NCBI GenBank assembly: GCA_949282385.1
Contig: CASDOP010000002.1
Location: forward strand, 91,248-155,247
DNA length: 64,000 nt
Reading direction: 5' to 3'
Source of the DNA: an uncultured Clostridia bacterium
GTDB taxonomy: Bacteria; Bacillota; Clostridia; Christensenellales; Borkfalkiaceae
Shown here: one piece after another, positions 17,374-26,384 of the stretch
Numbering within the stretch: the first letter of the stretch is position 1
Layout: every line of letters begins with the position of its first letter
The notes under the pieces: generated by a model
What the model was told of the DNA's origin: nothing
What the model saw: the letters and a program-made list of their open reading frames with translations, nothing else
Databases searched by the model: none
Translations under genes and position numbers: made by a program

Positions 17374-19248
17374 TTACGCCTCCGTTATATACTTTTGGAA
17401 AAGCTCTTTTGCCTGCGCGTCGTCGGGCTGTGCTCCGAAATAGATGCACTCTGCAAAGTATGCCTGATAAAAGAGCATTGCCTGACCGTTTATCGTCTTT
17501 TTGCCGAGGCTGCGGGCAATTCTTAAGAACTCGCTCTCGGCAGGAACATATATGAGATCCACGGCTGTCTGCGTGCGGCAAAGCACGTCTTCGCCGACGG
17601 GGGAAACGCCCACCGTCTTGTGCATGCCCACGCCCGTGGCGTTGATTATGAGGTAATAATCTTCAGGCGCTACCTCGTCTATCGCAGTTATGCCCTTGCA
17701 CTCTGCGGCGAGAGATGACGCGCTCTGAGAGTTGCGGTCGTACACATACACATGCGCGCCCGCTTCGGCAAGCTTTTTGGCAACCGCCCTGCCCGCGCCG
17801 CCCGCGCCGAGCAGCAACACGTCTTTGCCTGCCGCGTCCACTCCGTTGTTCCTGAGCATGAGCATGAAGCCCGCGCCGTCCGTGTTGTGCCCCGACATAT
17901 CGCTCTTTAAAACGGTATTGACCGCGCCGAAAAGCTGCGCGTCGCCCACGATTTTTTTGAGGCGGGGCATTATGCTGAGCTTATAAGGTATGGTGACGTT
18001 GAAGCCGTCGTAATTTTTTATGACGTAGTCTATGCGATTTTCAAACTCGCCTTCGGGTATGGAAATTTTATCGTAAGAAATTTCGTTGCCCATGTTCTTC
18101 GCTATAAACGAGTGCATTTTTGGGCTGTCCGATGCGGACACGTCCTTGCCTATGACTGCTAACTTCATAATTTTCTCCTCTTTCATTCCTTTTTCCGCAA
18201 GGCTGTCGCGGCAACGCGCGATGTAACGGGCGTATTCTTCGAGCGGAAGTTTTATTTCCGCGCTCTCGCCCTCGCTCATGGGAACTATCACGGAAACCGT
18301 CGTTGCGGCGGTGTTCTTTTTATCGTATTTTGCAAAATACGCCGCCTTTTCCGCATCGGGGTAGGCGGGAATTTTACCTATGACTTTTTTGATTAACTTT
18401 TCTATGTTATCGGCATATTTGCCCGTACATATGCCCATGCTGCGGGCAATGTACAGCTCGTAATACATGCCGATGAGAACGAACTCGCCGTGAGATTTTC
18501 TGCGGTAATAAAGTTCGAACGCATGCCCCGTGGTATGACCTAAATTGAGCGTCTTTCTTCTGCCGCCGACGTCGCGTTCGTCCGCGCGCACCACTTCCGC
18601 CTTGTGGGATATGCAGTCGAAAGTTATGTCTTCCAGAAACTTCATGTCCTTGAGATGGGCGCGGTTTCTGACGAGGCTTTTATATATATCCTTATCGAGC
18701 GCGCCGTACTTGACTATTTCTCCCAGACCGCAGCGTATTTCTCGCTTGGGAAGCGTGGCGAGAAAGAGGGGGTCTACTATTACTTCGCCCGGCTGATAGA
18801 AAGTGCCTACGACGTTTTTTACGCCCTTGAAGTCGACCGCCGTCTTGCCGCCGACCGAACTGTCTACCTGCGACAAGAGCGTTGTGGGTATCTGCACGAG
18901 ATTGACGCCGCGCATATAGAGCGAAGCGGCAAGTCCCGCGACGTCGCCCACCACTCCGCCGCCGAGTGCGACCACCGTGGAAGAACGGGTTACGCCGTTT
19001 TCGAGCATGGCAGAAAGTATTTTAAACAGCTGAACGTGATTTTTGCTGCCCTCGCCAGCGGGCATGACATACACATAATTTGTGCCGAAAGTTTCCTCTA
19101 TCAGGCGGGCATAAATTTTATGCACGTTGCTGTCGGTTATTATAAAGAGTTTTTTGTCCCTGAGATGCTGCGTTCTCTCCGCGAACGCGCCTTCGCCGCA
19201 GTAAATTATGCTGTCGCACGAAGCAGTTTTCAGTGTTATGCTTTTCAT
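17374..19248 (-). CDS. aroBE: fused 3-dehydroquinate synthase - shikimate dehydrogenase (AroB-AroE)
   Basis: 624 aa in one uninterrupted frame. Residues 1 to about 355 are AroB: PAGEGSKN, the NAD motif ALGGGVVGDVAGLAA, IPTTLLSQVDSSVGGKTAV, and zinc ligands in LNLGHTTGHAFE. Residues about 361-624 are AroE: AVIGKDVSASDSPKMH, the shikimate-binding NVTIPYK, LGAGGAGRA for NADP, INATGVGMH, and INGQAML. No stop separates them. The Met at residue 361 (base 18168) starts a complete AroE and has a strong Shine-Dalgarno before it, so both a fusion and a separate AroE may be made. The two activities flank AroQ in the pathway. A sequencing or assembly error removing a stop is the main alternative. Confidence 0.92.
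   Translation of the reverse strand: MKSITLKTASCDSIIYCGEGAFAERTQHLRDKKLFIITDSNVHKIYARLIEETFGTNYVYVMPAGEGSKNHVQLFKILSAMLENGVTRSSTVVALGGGVVGDVAGLAASLYMRGVNLVQIPTTLLSQVDSSVGGKTAVDFKGVKNVVGTFYQPGEVIVDPLFLATLPKREIRCGLGEIVKYGALDKDIYKSLVRNRAHLKDMKFLEDITFDCISHKAEVVRADERDVGGRRKTLNLGHTTGHAFELYYRRKSHGEFVLIGMYYELYIARSMGICTGKYADNIEKLIKKVIGKIPAYPDAEKAAYFAKYDKKNTAATTVSVIVPMSEGESAEIKLPLEEYARYIARCRDSLAEKGMKEEKIMKLAVIGKDVSASDSPKMHSFIAKNMGNEISYDKISIPEGEFENRIDYVIKNYDGFNVTIPYKLSIMPRLKKIVGDAQLFGAVNTVLKSDMSGHNTDGAGFMLMLRNNGVDAAGKDVLLLGAGGAGRAVAKKLAEAGAHVYVYDRNSQSASSLAAECKGITAIDEVAPEDYYLIINATGVGMHKTVGVSPVGEDVLCRTQTAVDLIYVPAESEFLRIARSLGKKTINGQAMLFYQAYFAECIYFGAQPDDAQAKELFQKYITEA
18166..18180 (-). promoter_or_regulatory. 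internal ribosome-binding site for the AroE half
   Basis: GAGGAG (18175-18180) lies 6 nt before an in-frame ATG at 18166-18168 inside the aroBE fusion. The spacing and strength equal those of independent genes in this window. Confidence 0.6.
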
Positions 19249-19249
19249 A

Positions 19250-20377
19250 TTACGGCAAGCGGTCGTACCGCTCTTTCACCTCCGCCATGTTGTCGCCGCC
19301 AAGCCGCGCGGAAACGACTTCCGCAAGCGCGCTCGCCGCGACGCATTCGAGTATTATTTCGCAGGCGCATACCGCAGCCACGTCGCTGCGTTCGCCTGCA
19401 GCCGTCGCCTGTTCGCCCGTTTCGTAATCGATGGTTCTGAGTCCCTTCATGAGGGTGGGTATGGGCTTCATCGCCGCGCGCAGAATTATATCTTCGCCGT
19501 TGGACATGCCGCCCTCTATTCCGCCCGCATTGTTGCTGCCGCGGAAAATTTTGCCGTTTTCCATAAAAATTTCGTCGTGAACTTCCGACCCGGGACGGCG
19601 CGCAGCTTCAAATCCCAGCCCGACTTCTACGCCCTTTATTGCCTGCACGCTCATGAGCGCGCCGCATAAAATGCCGTCGAGCTTGGTGGAGTACTGCATG
19701 CAGCTGCCGAAACCGCTTTTAAGTCCGCTTATTCTTATTTCTATTATGCCGCCTGCCGTGTTGCCTTCGGCTTTGAGCTTGTCTATAAGCTCCATCGCCC
19801 GCTTTTCCGCACTTTCGTCAAGCATGAAAAGGGGATGCGCTTTAGCTGCTGAAAGTTCGTCGAAGGAATATTTTCCTCCGTCCTCTATGCCGCACACGCT
19901 CTCCACGCGACCTGAAATTTTTATGCCGAGCTGAGCGAGATACTGCATGGCAATCGCTCCGCCCGCTACCCTTACCGCCGTTTCTCTGGCGCTTGCGCGC
20001 TCTAAAATGTTGCGCGCGTCGGTCTGGGCGTATTTGATTACGCCCGTAAGATCTGCGTGTCCCGGACGAACGCGGGTAAGCCTTCTCTGCGTAACGTCCG
20101 CGCCCTCGGGCGCCATTACGGGCTGCCAGTTGGCGTAGTCGCGGTTTTCTATTTCAAATGCCAGCGGACTGCCGAGCGTCAGCCTGTTCCTTACGCCCGA
20201 AAGAATTATTACTCTGTCGCGCTCGATTTTTTGCCTGCCGCCTCTGCCGTAGCCGCCCTGACGGAGAGCGAGATATTCGTTTATATTTTGCTCGTCTACG
20301 GGCATATTGGAAGGCAGACCTTCGATTATTCCCAAAAGCGCCTTGCCGTGAGATTCGCCTGCGGTTGTGAATTTCAT
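19250..20377 (-). CDS. aroC: chorismate synthase
   Basis: 375 aa. It opens with TTAGESHGKALLGIIEG, contains RQGGYGRGGRQKIE, the FMN/EPSP-binding segment ERASARETAVRVAGG, and NNAGGIEGGMSNGE. It converts EPSP to chorismate with reduced FMN, the last shared step to aromatic amino acids. It lies 9 bp after the MBL-fold gene and directly before aroBE. Confidence 0.96.
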   Translation of the reverse strand: MKFTTAGESHGKALLGIIEGLPSNMPVDEQNINEYLALRQGGYGRGGRQKIERDRVIILSGVRNRLTLGSPLAFEIENRDYANWQPVMAPEGADVTQRRLTRVRPGHADLTGVIKYAQTDARNILERASARETAVRVAGGAIAMQYLAQLGIKISGRVESVCGIEDGGKYSFDELSAAKAHPLFMLDESAEKRAMELIDKLKAEGNTAGGIIEIRISGLKSGFGSCMQYSTKLDGILCGALMSVQAIKGVEVGLGFEAARRPGSEVHDEIFMENGKIFRGSNNAGGIEGGMSNGEDIILRAAMKPIPTLMKGLRTIDYETGEQATAAGERSDVAAVCACEIILECVAASALAEVVSARLGGDNMAEVKERYDRLP

Positions 20378-20386
20378 ATATTCTCC

Positions 20387-21409
20387 TTAAAGGACGGAAT
20401 ATCCGTCGTTTGTTACCCTTATTGTTATATTGCCCCTGTTCTGCGTTATGAGAGGTTCTTTTACCTGCCTGCAGACGTCCGAAAGCGCCTGTGCCGAAGG
20501 ACAATCGGAATAGTTTGAGCCTACCGACAAAACTGCCGCGGAAGGACTTAAAATTTCGTACCACTCCGCGCAAGTGCAGAGCGAGCTGCCGTGTCCCGCA
20601 ACCTGAACGACGTCGCAATCGCCGAGGTTGACGCTGTAGCCGCCAATCGGCGCATACTTATCGCCAACCGCCGTCATCATGGCATAGTCGTTAAGAATAG
20701 TTTGCAGAGCCTCCCTACCCGCCGAAGAAGTAAACACAAAGTCCGTACCCGCATAAGAAAGCCAGATTACCGCGCTCGCATTGAGGATGTTTTTCTCCGT
20801 CGCACTTTGGTTCAAAGCCGCATAAAAGCCTTCGGGATTTTCGGAAAGCCCGGGCGAAAGAAAGGTGAGAAAGTAACCGTATTCGTTGCTGTAAATGCCC
20901 TCGCCGTACTGCGATACGAGCATGTTTACGCCCTTTTTTGTCGCCTCGGAATAAAAATTGCGGTACTCTTCGGTTATGTAAGTATTATTGACGAAAGGCG
21001 CATAGACCGCGCCCACGGTTTTATATTTTATTATTTCGGCAAGTCCGCCGCAATGCTCGGCGCGGACGGACGAACAGATTAAATAATCAATTCTGTCCGC
21101 TCCCCTCGAATTGAGCAGGCGCAGAAGAGAAAGCGTGTTGCCGTAAGAGCCGTCGCCGCCGTCTATAAGCGCGACCTTTCCGTCGGGAAGCTCTATGAGT
21201 ATCGCGTCGCCGTAACCTACGTCCGCATATGTTACCGTGAGGACGCCTTTCTCCCTGTCCTCCGCGACGACCATGTATGCGGTGAGATATTTGACGGGTA
21301 TGAAAATATTTGTAACGAGCAGGCTGACAAATATGACCAGCACCGCCGCCGCAGAAATTATTGCGGCGAGTTTTCCCTTGGTAAGTTTTTTGCGCTTGTC
21401 TGCACCCAC
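20387..21409 (-). CDS. membrane-anchored ComEC-like metallo-beta-lactamase-fold protein, metal site apparently lost
   Basis: 340 aa. One transmembrane helix is at about residues 13-33, then an extracytoplasmic domain like the MBL domain of ComEC/Rec2 (VGYGDAILIELPDGKVALIDGGDG). The expected THxHxDH metal motif reads SSVRAEHCGGL, so only the final His survives. This suggests a non-hydrolytic or degenerate protein. The start is GTG at 21409 without a clear Shine-Dalgarno, so it is uncertain. It is the promoter-proximal gene of the aro operon, with no obvious functional link. Confidence 0.7.
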   Translation of the reverse strand: MGADKRKKLTKGKLAAIISAAAVLVIFVSLLVTNIFIPVKYLTAYMVVAEDREKGVLTVTYADVGYGDAILIELPDGKVALIDGGDGSYGNTLSLLRLLNSRGADRIDYLICSSVRAEHCGGLAEIIKYKTVGAVYAPFVNNTYITEEYRNFYSEATKKGVNMLVSQYGEGIYSNEYGYFLTFLSPGLSENPEGFYAALNQSATEKNILNASAVIWLSYAGTDFVFTSSAGREALQTILNDYAMMTAVGDKYAPIGGYSVNLGDCDVVQVAGHGSSLCTCAEWYEILSPSAAVLSVGSNYSDCPSAQALSDVCRQVKEPLITQNRGNITIRVTNDGYSVL

Positions 21410-21435
21410 TTTATAAAAATCAATCCCCGCTTATA

Positions 21436-21464
21436 ATTATACAGAATATATTATACAATACCAA
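21436..21464 (-). promoter_or_regulatory. promoter of the aro operon
   Basis: TTGGTA (21459-21464) and TATAAT (21436-21441) on the minus strand with a 17-bp spacer. A second TATAAT-like box lies inside the spacer. Confidence 0.6.
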
Positions 21465-21482
21465 CGCGGCTTTGTAAACGAA

Positions 21483-21514
21483 AACCCGCAGGTTTTTGGC
21501 TTAACCTGCGGGTT
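21483..21514. terminator. terminator after the LRR gene
   Basis: A 12-bp stem AACCCGCAGGTT/AACCTGCGGGTT with an 8-nt loop. T run on the plus side and A run on the other, so it can serve either direction. It ends the minus-strand LRR gene and insulates the aro promoter. Confidence 0.8.
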
Positions 21515-21533
21515 TTTTGAGCATTTTATGCAA

Positions 21534-22913
21534 TTAATCGTTGTAGTCGACCTCCACGTCTCCTATGCCGCGGAATACTCTGCCCGACACTATCTGCGAG
21601 CGCAGTTTTTCGGGTGCGGAAATGAGAATTAAACCCTTGCAACCGACGAAGCACTGTCTGCCGAGTTTTGTAACCGTTGCGGGAATATCTATCCTCTTGA
21701 GCGAAACGCAGTTGAGGAACGCGACGTCGCAGATTTCCTCTAAAGCGGCGGGAAAGTTAAATTCCGTAAGCGAGGTGCAATCGGCAAATGTCCAGTTGGA
21801 TATGCGCGAAATGCCGTCGGGCAGGTGTATACTCTTAAGGCTTTCGCAGTGTGAGAACGCGCCGTCCTGAATTGCCGTTACGCTTTCGGGAATGATTATT
21901 TCCTTGAGGGAAACGCAGAAATCGAACACCCTCCTCGAGAGTGTTGTGAGCGTCGAAGGCAATATCACTTTTTCCAGCGCGCTGCAGGCATGGAATGCGC
22001 CCGCCCCGATAAATTCAAGACCTTCGGGAAGAACCAACTCCGTCAGAGAAGAGCAATTTGCGAAAGCAACTTCGTCTATCATTTTGAGCGACGAGGGCAG
22101 GTTTATTTTTGTAAGTTTTTCGCACCATGCAAACGCCGCCGAAGAGATTGAATTAAGTCCTTCGGGAAGAACGACTTCCGTTACCGAGGTATTGGAAAAG
22201 GCGTTGGCGCCTATCGAAGTTATAAAGTCCGGCACTTCCGCACGCTCTCCGTCGCCTATGTACTTGACGAGCGTCGTTTCGTCGATGAGGAAGTCGGTTA
22301 TGTTGAGAAGTTCGCGCTTGCGCTCTATCGAAAGTTCCTCGGGGGGAAGAACTTTGGGCGCGCAGGCGTCTATTTTTTCGCGCAGCGTTTCCAAAGGCAT
22401 CTGAGCCGCGTCGTCGGGAAGGGGACGAAAACTTACGCTGTCCTCTTCAATTTCTTCGGAATATTCGCGCTCTTCGGTAACCTCCATAAGGAGCGTGGAC
22501 GCCCCGACGACTTTGCCGACGCGCACCGACTGCGCGTCGTCGCTTTCGGCGAGCAGGTTGTCCCAATCGTCGCCGTAATCGCTGTCGTCAAATTCCGCCT
22601 CCAGACCGTTGGAAGCATAGAAACGGAAATAAATTTTATCCGGGTCGGAGAAAATTTTTCTTAAATTTACACGCCTGAAAAGTGCGCCGGGAATGAGGAC
22701 TTCGGTAAGATTGTCGCAGCCGTGGAACGCCCTGTTGCCTATTCTCACCAGCTTATAGGGCGTGGCAATTTTTTTCAGGGTTTTGTTGTCCCTGAAAGCG
22801 TCGGGCGCAATGCGCTTTATGTATGAAGGCACGCTTACTACCGCGTCTTCGCCGTTATACTTTATCAAAGTGCCGTCTTCTACCTGAAAATCGGCGGGAT
22901 TGTTCTGTGACAT
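21534..22913 (-). CDS. BspA-like leucine-rich-repeat (LRR_5) protein without signal peptide
   Basis: 459 aa from ATG at 22913, which has GAGGGG 6 nt upstream; an in-frame TTG 15 nt earlier is less likely. The N-terminal part (residues about 10-90) and the C-terminal half (about 215-445) consist of roughly 23-residue LRR_5 repeats, for example IGANAFSNTSVTEVVLPEGL and IGAGAFHACSALEKVILPST. The linker between them is acidic. Most BspA-like proteins are secreted, but no signal peptide or anchor is visible here, so this one may stay in the cytoplasm. No function can be assigned beyond a protein-binding scaffold. Confidence 0.85.
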   Translation of the reverse strand: MSQNNPADFQVEDGTLIKYNGEDAVVSVPSYIKRIAPDAFRDNKTLKKIATPYKLVRIGNRAFHGCDNLTEVLIPGALFRRVNLRKIFSDPDKIYFRFYASNGLEAEFDDSDYGDDWDNLLAESDDAQSVRVGKVVGASTLLMEVTEEREYSEEIEEDSVSFRPLPDDAAQMPLETLREKIDACAPKVLPPEELSIERKRELLNITDFLIDETTLVKYIGDGERAEVPDFITSIGANAFSNTSVTEVVLPEGLNSISSAAFAWCEKLTKINLPSSLKMIDEVAFANCSSLTELVLPEGLEFIGAGAFHACSALEKVILPSTLTTLSRRVFDFCVSLKEIIIPESVTAIQDGAFSHCESLKSIHLPDGISRISNWTFADCTSLTEFNFPAALEEICDVAFLNCVSLKRIDIPATVTKLGRQCFVGCKGLILISAPEKLRSQIVSGRVFRGIGDVEVDYND

Positions 22914-22944
22914 ATTTTCCCCTCGCAAAATTTTACCTTTTTTT

Positions 22945-22973
22945 ATTTTATCACACTATTTGCAATTTGTAAA
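22945..22973 (-). promoter_or_regulatory. promoter of the LRR gene
   Basis: TTTACA (22968-22973), 17-bp spacer, TAAAAT (22945-22950), about 30 nt before the ATG. Confidence 0.6.
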
Positions 22974-23003
22974 CAGCACAGATTAAATTGAGCGTAAAAA
23001 AAA

Positions 23004-23034
23004 GCGCGCACGCCCGCAAAACGGGCGTGCGCGC
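23004..23034 (-). terminator. pfl operon terminator
   Basis: A 13-bp GC stem GCGCGCACGCCCG/CGGGCGTGCGCGC with a 5-nt loop, followed on the minus strand by eight T. Confidence 0.88.
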
Positions 23035-23084
23035 GCATTTTTCAGGAATTTTTCCGCCGATTTTTTCCCGGCTTATGCGTTTTG

Positions 23085-23315
23085 TCAGAACGATTCGTGT
23101 ATGGTGCGCGAAATTACGTCGTCCTGCTGTTCCTTGGTGAGTTTGTTGAAGTTGACAGCATAACCCGATACCCTTACCGTGAGCTGGGGATACTTTTCGG
23201 GATGAGCCTGCGCGTCGAGCAGAGTATCTCTGTCGAACACGTTTACGTTTAAATGATGTCCGCCGTCCGCAACGTATGCGTCGAGCATGTTTACAAGGTT
23301 ATCTACTCTTGACAT
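23085..23315 (-). CDS. separate glycyl-radical domain of pyruvate formate-lyase
   Basis: 76 aa. The whole chain matches the last ~75 residues of a normal [19 protein letters not shown], the glycyl radical loop RVSGYAV with Gly51, and the terminal [13 protein letters not shown]. It has its own AAAGGAG Shine-Dalgarno and ATG, 24 bp after the end of the pflB body. The pflB body lacks this domain, so this is not an E. coli GrcA-like spare part added to an intact PFL: here it appears to be the only source of the radical glycine for that body. PflA would have to activate the assembled complex. Confidence 0.88.
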   Translation of the reverse strand: MSRVDNLVNMLDAYVADGGHHLNVNVFDRDTLLDAQAHPEKYPQLTVRVSGYAVNFNKLTKEQQDDVISRTIHESF

Positions 23316-23339
23316 AATTTTTTCTCCTTTATAAATTTA

Positions 23340-25370
23340 TCAGTCGTCTTTGCCGAGCGAAGCGGGCGTTATCGAGAATGTGTTTGATATGCCGTCGCGC
23401 GAATAATCATAGGGAAGTTTTGCCACCGATTCGAGCGATGCGAGAGCGCCGTTGCTGTCTCTGCCGTGCATGGGGTTTGCGCCGGGCGCGAGGGGCTGTC
23501 CCGCCCTTCTGCCGTCGGGCGTGTTGCCCGTCTTTTTGCCGTACACGACGTTGGAAGTTATAGTCAGTATGGACATGGTGGGAACGCTATCGCGGTAGGT
23601 ATAGTGGCTCTTGACCTTGTTCATGAAGGTCTTTACGAGCCATACGGCGATTTCATCCGCCCTGTCGTCGTTGTTGCCGTACTTGGGATAATCGCCCTCT
23701 ATTTTAAAATCTACGGCTATGCCCTCTTCGTTGCGCACGGGATAGACCTTTGCATACTTGATTGCGGAGAGCGAGTCAGCCGCGCAGGAAAGTCCCGCAA
23801 TGCCCGTAGCAAAGAAACGGCGCACCTTTGTATCGTGCAGAGCCATTTCGAGCGCTTCGTAGCTGTACTTGTCGTGCATGTAATGAATGAGGTTGAGCGT
23901 GTTTACGTAAAGTCCCGCAAGCCAGTCCATCATCTGCTCGTACTTGGTTATAACTTCGTTGTAATCGAGAGGACCGTCGCCCGAAACGGGAGCAAACATG
24001 GGCGAAACCTGGAGGGCTTTGCCCGTCTTTTTGTCCTTTGTAATTTCGTCCTTGCCGCCGTTGATTGCGTAAAGCAGGCACTTTGCAAGGTTTGCCCTCG
24101 CGCCGAAGAACTGCATGTCCTTGCCGACGCGCATGCAGCTTACGCAGCAGGCTATGCAATAATCGTCGCCCATTTCGGGACGCATGAGGTCGTCACTTTC
24201 GTACTGTATGGCGGAAGTATCTATGGAAGTCTTCGCGCAGAACTTTTTGAAGCCTGCGGGAAGATTTTTCGACCACAGAACGGTGAGGTTGGGTTCGGGC
24301 GCGGGACCTAAATTTTTGAGCGTATGCAGAATTCTGAACGAATTTTTGGTTACGAGCGTTCTGCCGTCCACGCCCATGCCGCCTATGGATTCTGTTACCC
24401 AGGTAGGATCGCCCGAGAACAGCTCGTTATATTCCTTTATGCGCATGAACTTGACTATTCTCAGCTTCATGACGAACTGGTCAATGAGTTCCTGCGCTTC
24501 CTTTTCGGTGAGGATGCCGCGCTTTATATCCCTTTCGATGTAAATATCGAGGAAAGTAGAGTTTCTGCCTATCGACATCGCCGCGCCGTTCTGGTCCTTT
24601 ATCGCGCCGAGATAGCCGAAATAGAGAGCCTGAATAGCTTCCTGAGCGGTCTCTGCGGGACGGGATATGTCCTTGCCGTAGCTTGCCGCCATTTCTTTGA
24701 GTGCGGCGAGAGCCTTAATCTGCTCGGAAAGTTCTTCTCTGTCGCGTATCTTGTCGGGCGTCATGTCGCCGTCCATATTGAGCTTATCCCTCTGCTTGCA
24801 GGCAATGAGATAGTCTATGCCGTAGAGCGCAACTCTGCGATAGTCGCCGACTATTCTGCCTCTGCCGTAAGTATCGGGAAGTCCCGTGAGAATGTGAGCG
24901 GTGCGCGCGCGGCGCATTTCGGGCGTGTACGCGTCGTAAACGCCGTCGTTGTGCGTCTTGCGGTATTTGGTGAAAATTTCCTTTACCTGCGGATCGATTT
25001 CATAGCCGTACATGTTGAGCGCCTGTTCAGCCATCTTTATGCCGCCGAAAGGCTGCAATGAACGCTTGAAGGGTTCGTCCGTCTGAAGTCCGACTATCTT
25101 TTCGAGTTCCTTATCTATATAGCCCGCCTTGTGGCTGGTGAGCGTGGATACGATTTTGTTATCCGCCTTTAAAACGCCGCCTGCGGCGCGCTCCTTCGCG
25201 GAAAGTTCGAGTATTTCGTTCCACAGTTTTTTCGTAGCTTCGGTGGGACCTTCGAGGAAGCTGTCGTCCCCCTCGTAAGGCGTATAGTTGCGCTGTATGA
25301 AATCCCTGACGTTAACTTCGTCGTCGCTCCATAATCCGGGGACAAAGCCCTCCCATGCCTTGTTTGTCAT
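23340..25370 (-). CDS. pflB: pyruvate formate-lyase, catalytic body lacking the glycyl-radical domain
   Basis: 676 aa instead of about 740-760. It starts [16 protein letters not shown] and contains the adjacent active-site cysteines in [18 protein letters not shown], the CoA/pyruvate site region [11 protein letters not shown], and [23 protein letters not shown]. It ends at [10 protein letters not shown], exactly where intact PFLs continue into the radical domain, with two stop codons in tandem. The reaction is pyruvate + CoA to acetyl-CoA + formate. Operon order is pflA - thioredoxin-like - pflB - radical domain, and its start overlaps the thioredoxin-like gene by 4 nt. Confidence 0.93.
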   Translation of the reverse strand: MTNKAWEGFVPGLWSDDEVNVRDFIQRNYTPYEGDDSFLEGPTEATKKLWNEILELSAKERAAGGVLKADNKIVSTLTSHKAGYIDKELEKIVGLQTDEPFKRSLQPFGGIKMAEQALNMYGYEIDPQVKEIFTKYRKTHNDGVYDAYTPEMRRARTAHILTGLPDTYGRGRIVGDYRRVALYGIDYLIACKQRDKLNMDGDMTPDKIRDREELSEQIKALAALKEMAASYGKDISRPAETAQEAIQALYFGYLGAIKDQNGAAMSIGRNSTFLDIYIERDIKRGILTEKEAQELIDQFVMKLRIVKFMRIKEYNELFSGDPTWVTESIGGMGVDGRTLVTKNSFRILHTLKNLGPAPEPNLTVLWSKNLPAGFKKFCAKTSIDTSAIQYESDDLMRPEMGDDYCIACCVSCMRVGKDMQFFGARANLAKCLLYAINGGKDEITKDKKTGKALQVSPMFAPVSGDGPLDYNEVITKYEQMMDWLAGLYVNTLNLIHYMHDKYSYEALEMALHDTKVRRFFATGIAGLSCAADSLSAIKYAKVYPVRNEEGIAVDFKIEGDYPKYGNNDDRADEIAVWLVKTFMNKVKSHYTYRDSVPTMSILTITSNVVYGKKTGNTPDGRRAGQPLAPGANPMHGRDSNGALASLESVAKLPYDYSRDGISNTFSITPASLGKDD

Positions 25371-25657
25371 AATTTACCTCTCATATATTCTTCTGTCTTT
25401 GCCTCTGCCCACAGGGAGAGTATTTCTTCGGGCTGGTAACCCGAGCATTTTGCAATTATTGTTTCGCCGTCGCATATCGCAACGGTGGGTATGCGCTCGA
25501 CCTTAAATTTGCTCACGGCTTCGGGCGAGCTTTCTATGTCTATGCGCTCGAAATCCATACCCATGCTTTGGGCTACGGCGTATGCCTGCCTTGCCATTGC
25601 GTGGCAGCTCGCGCAGGAATCGCCGCTTATTTCTACAATTTTGAATTTTTTATTCAT
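25367..25657 (-). CDS. thioredoxin-like protein in the pfl operon
   Basis: 96 aa. A thioredoxin-fold sequence with the active-site CxxC as CASCHAMAR near residue 15 and the cis-Pro segment [11 protein letters not shown] near 55. The CASC pair is unusual (thioredoxin is CGPC). It overlaps both pflA and pflB by 4 nt, so it is translationally coupled to them. A redox or assembly role for PflA or the two-part PFL is inference only. Confidence 0.82.
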   Translation of the reverse strand: MNKKFKIVEISGDSCASCHAMARQAYAVAQSMGMDFERIDIESSPEAVSKFKVERIPTVAICDGETIIAKCSGYQPEEILSLWAEAKTEEYMRGKL

Positions 25658-26370
25658 ATTTTTAATATCTCCCTCGCGTTGAGCACCCTTTCCCTTTCGG
25701 GCGGTTTTACTCCCTTTAAAGGATAATCTATGCCGAGTTTTTCGTACTTTACCGCGCCCATCGTGTGATAGGGCAGAACTTCGACCTTTTTTACGTTTTT
25801 AAGCGTTTTTATAAAGGAAGAAAGCTCCTTTAAGTATCCGTCGTCGTCCGTTATGCCCGGAACGAGAACGTGGCGTATCCATACGGGCTTGTCCGTATCC
25901 GAAAGATAGCGGGCAAACGCAAGTATATTTTTGTTTGAATGTCCCGTGAGGCGCTTATGCCTTTCGTCGATTATATGCTTTATGTCGAGCAACACGAGGT
26001 CGGTTACCGACAGAAGACCGTCGAACTTATGCTTATCATTTTCGTCGAACATCACGCCCGAGGTATCAAGAGCGGTGTGTATGCCGCTTTTTTTCAATAC
26101 GGAGAAAAGTTCCTTGACGAACTCCGACTGAAGCATAGGCTCGCCGCCCGAAACGGTTACGCCCCCTCCGCCCGTAAAATAGCTCTTGTATCTGAGCGCT
26201 TTTGAGGCGACTTCTTGCGGAGTGTACGCCTCTCCCGCGCCAACAGTCCAAGTGTCGGGATTGTGGCAGTAAAGGCAGCGCATGGGACAACCCTGCATGA
26301 ACACGACGAAGCGTATTCCCGGTCCGTCCACCGTGCCGAACGTTTCAAACGAATGTATGTAACCCGTCAT
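25654..26370 (-). CDS. pflA: pyruvate formate-lyase activating enzyme (radical SAM)
   Basis: 238 aa from ATG at 26370 (GGAGG just upstream). The longer open frame runs into the riboswitch and is not used. It begins MTGYIHSFETFGTVDGPGIR and has the radical-SAM cluster motif CPMRCLYCHNPDTW, the GGG-type SAM motif in GGGVTVSGGEPMLQ, and LLDIKHI. It uses S-adenosylmethionine and a [4Fe-4S] cluster to place the radical on glycine of PFL. The target glycine is in the separate 76-aa protein encoded three genes later. Confidence 0.95.
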   Translation of the reverse strand: MTGYIHSFETFGTVDGPGIRFVVFMQGCPMRCLYCHNPDTWTVGAGEAYTPQEVASKALRYKSYFTGGGGVTVSGGEPMLQSEFVKELFSVLKKSGIHTALDTSGVMFDENDKHKFDGLLSVTDLVLLDIKHIIDERHKRLTGHSNKNILAFARYLSDTDKPVWIRHVLVPGITDDDGYLKELSSFIKTLKNVKKVEVLPYHTMGAVKYEKLGIDYPLKGVKPPERERVLNAREILKI

Positions 26371-26384
26371 GCACGCCTCCCGCG

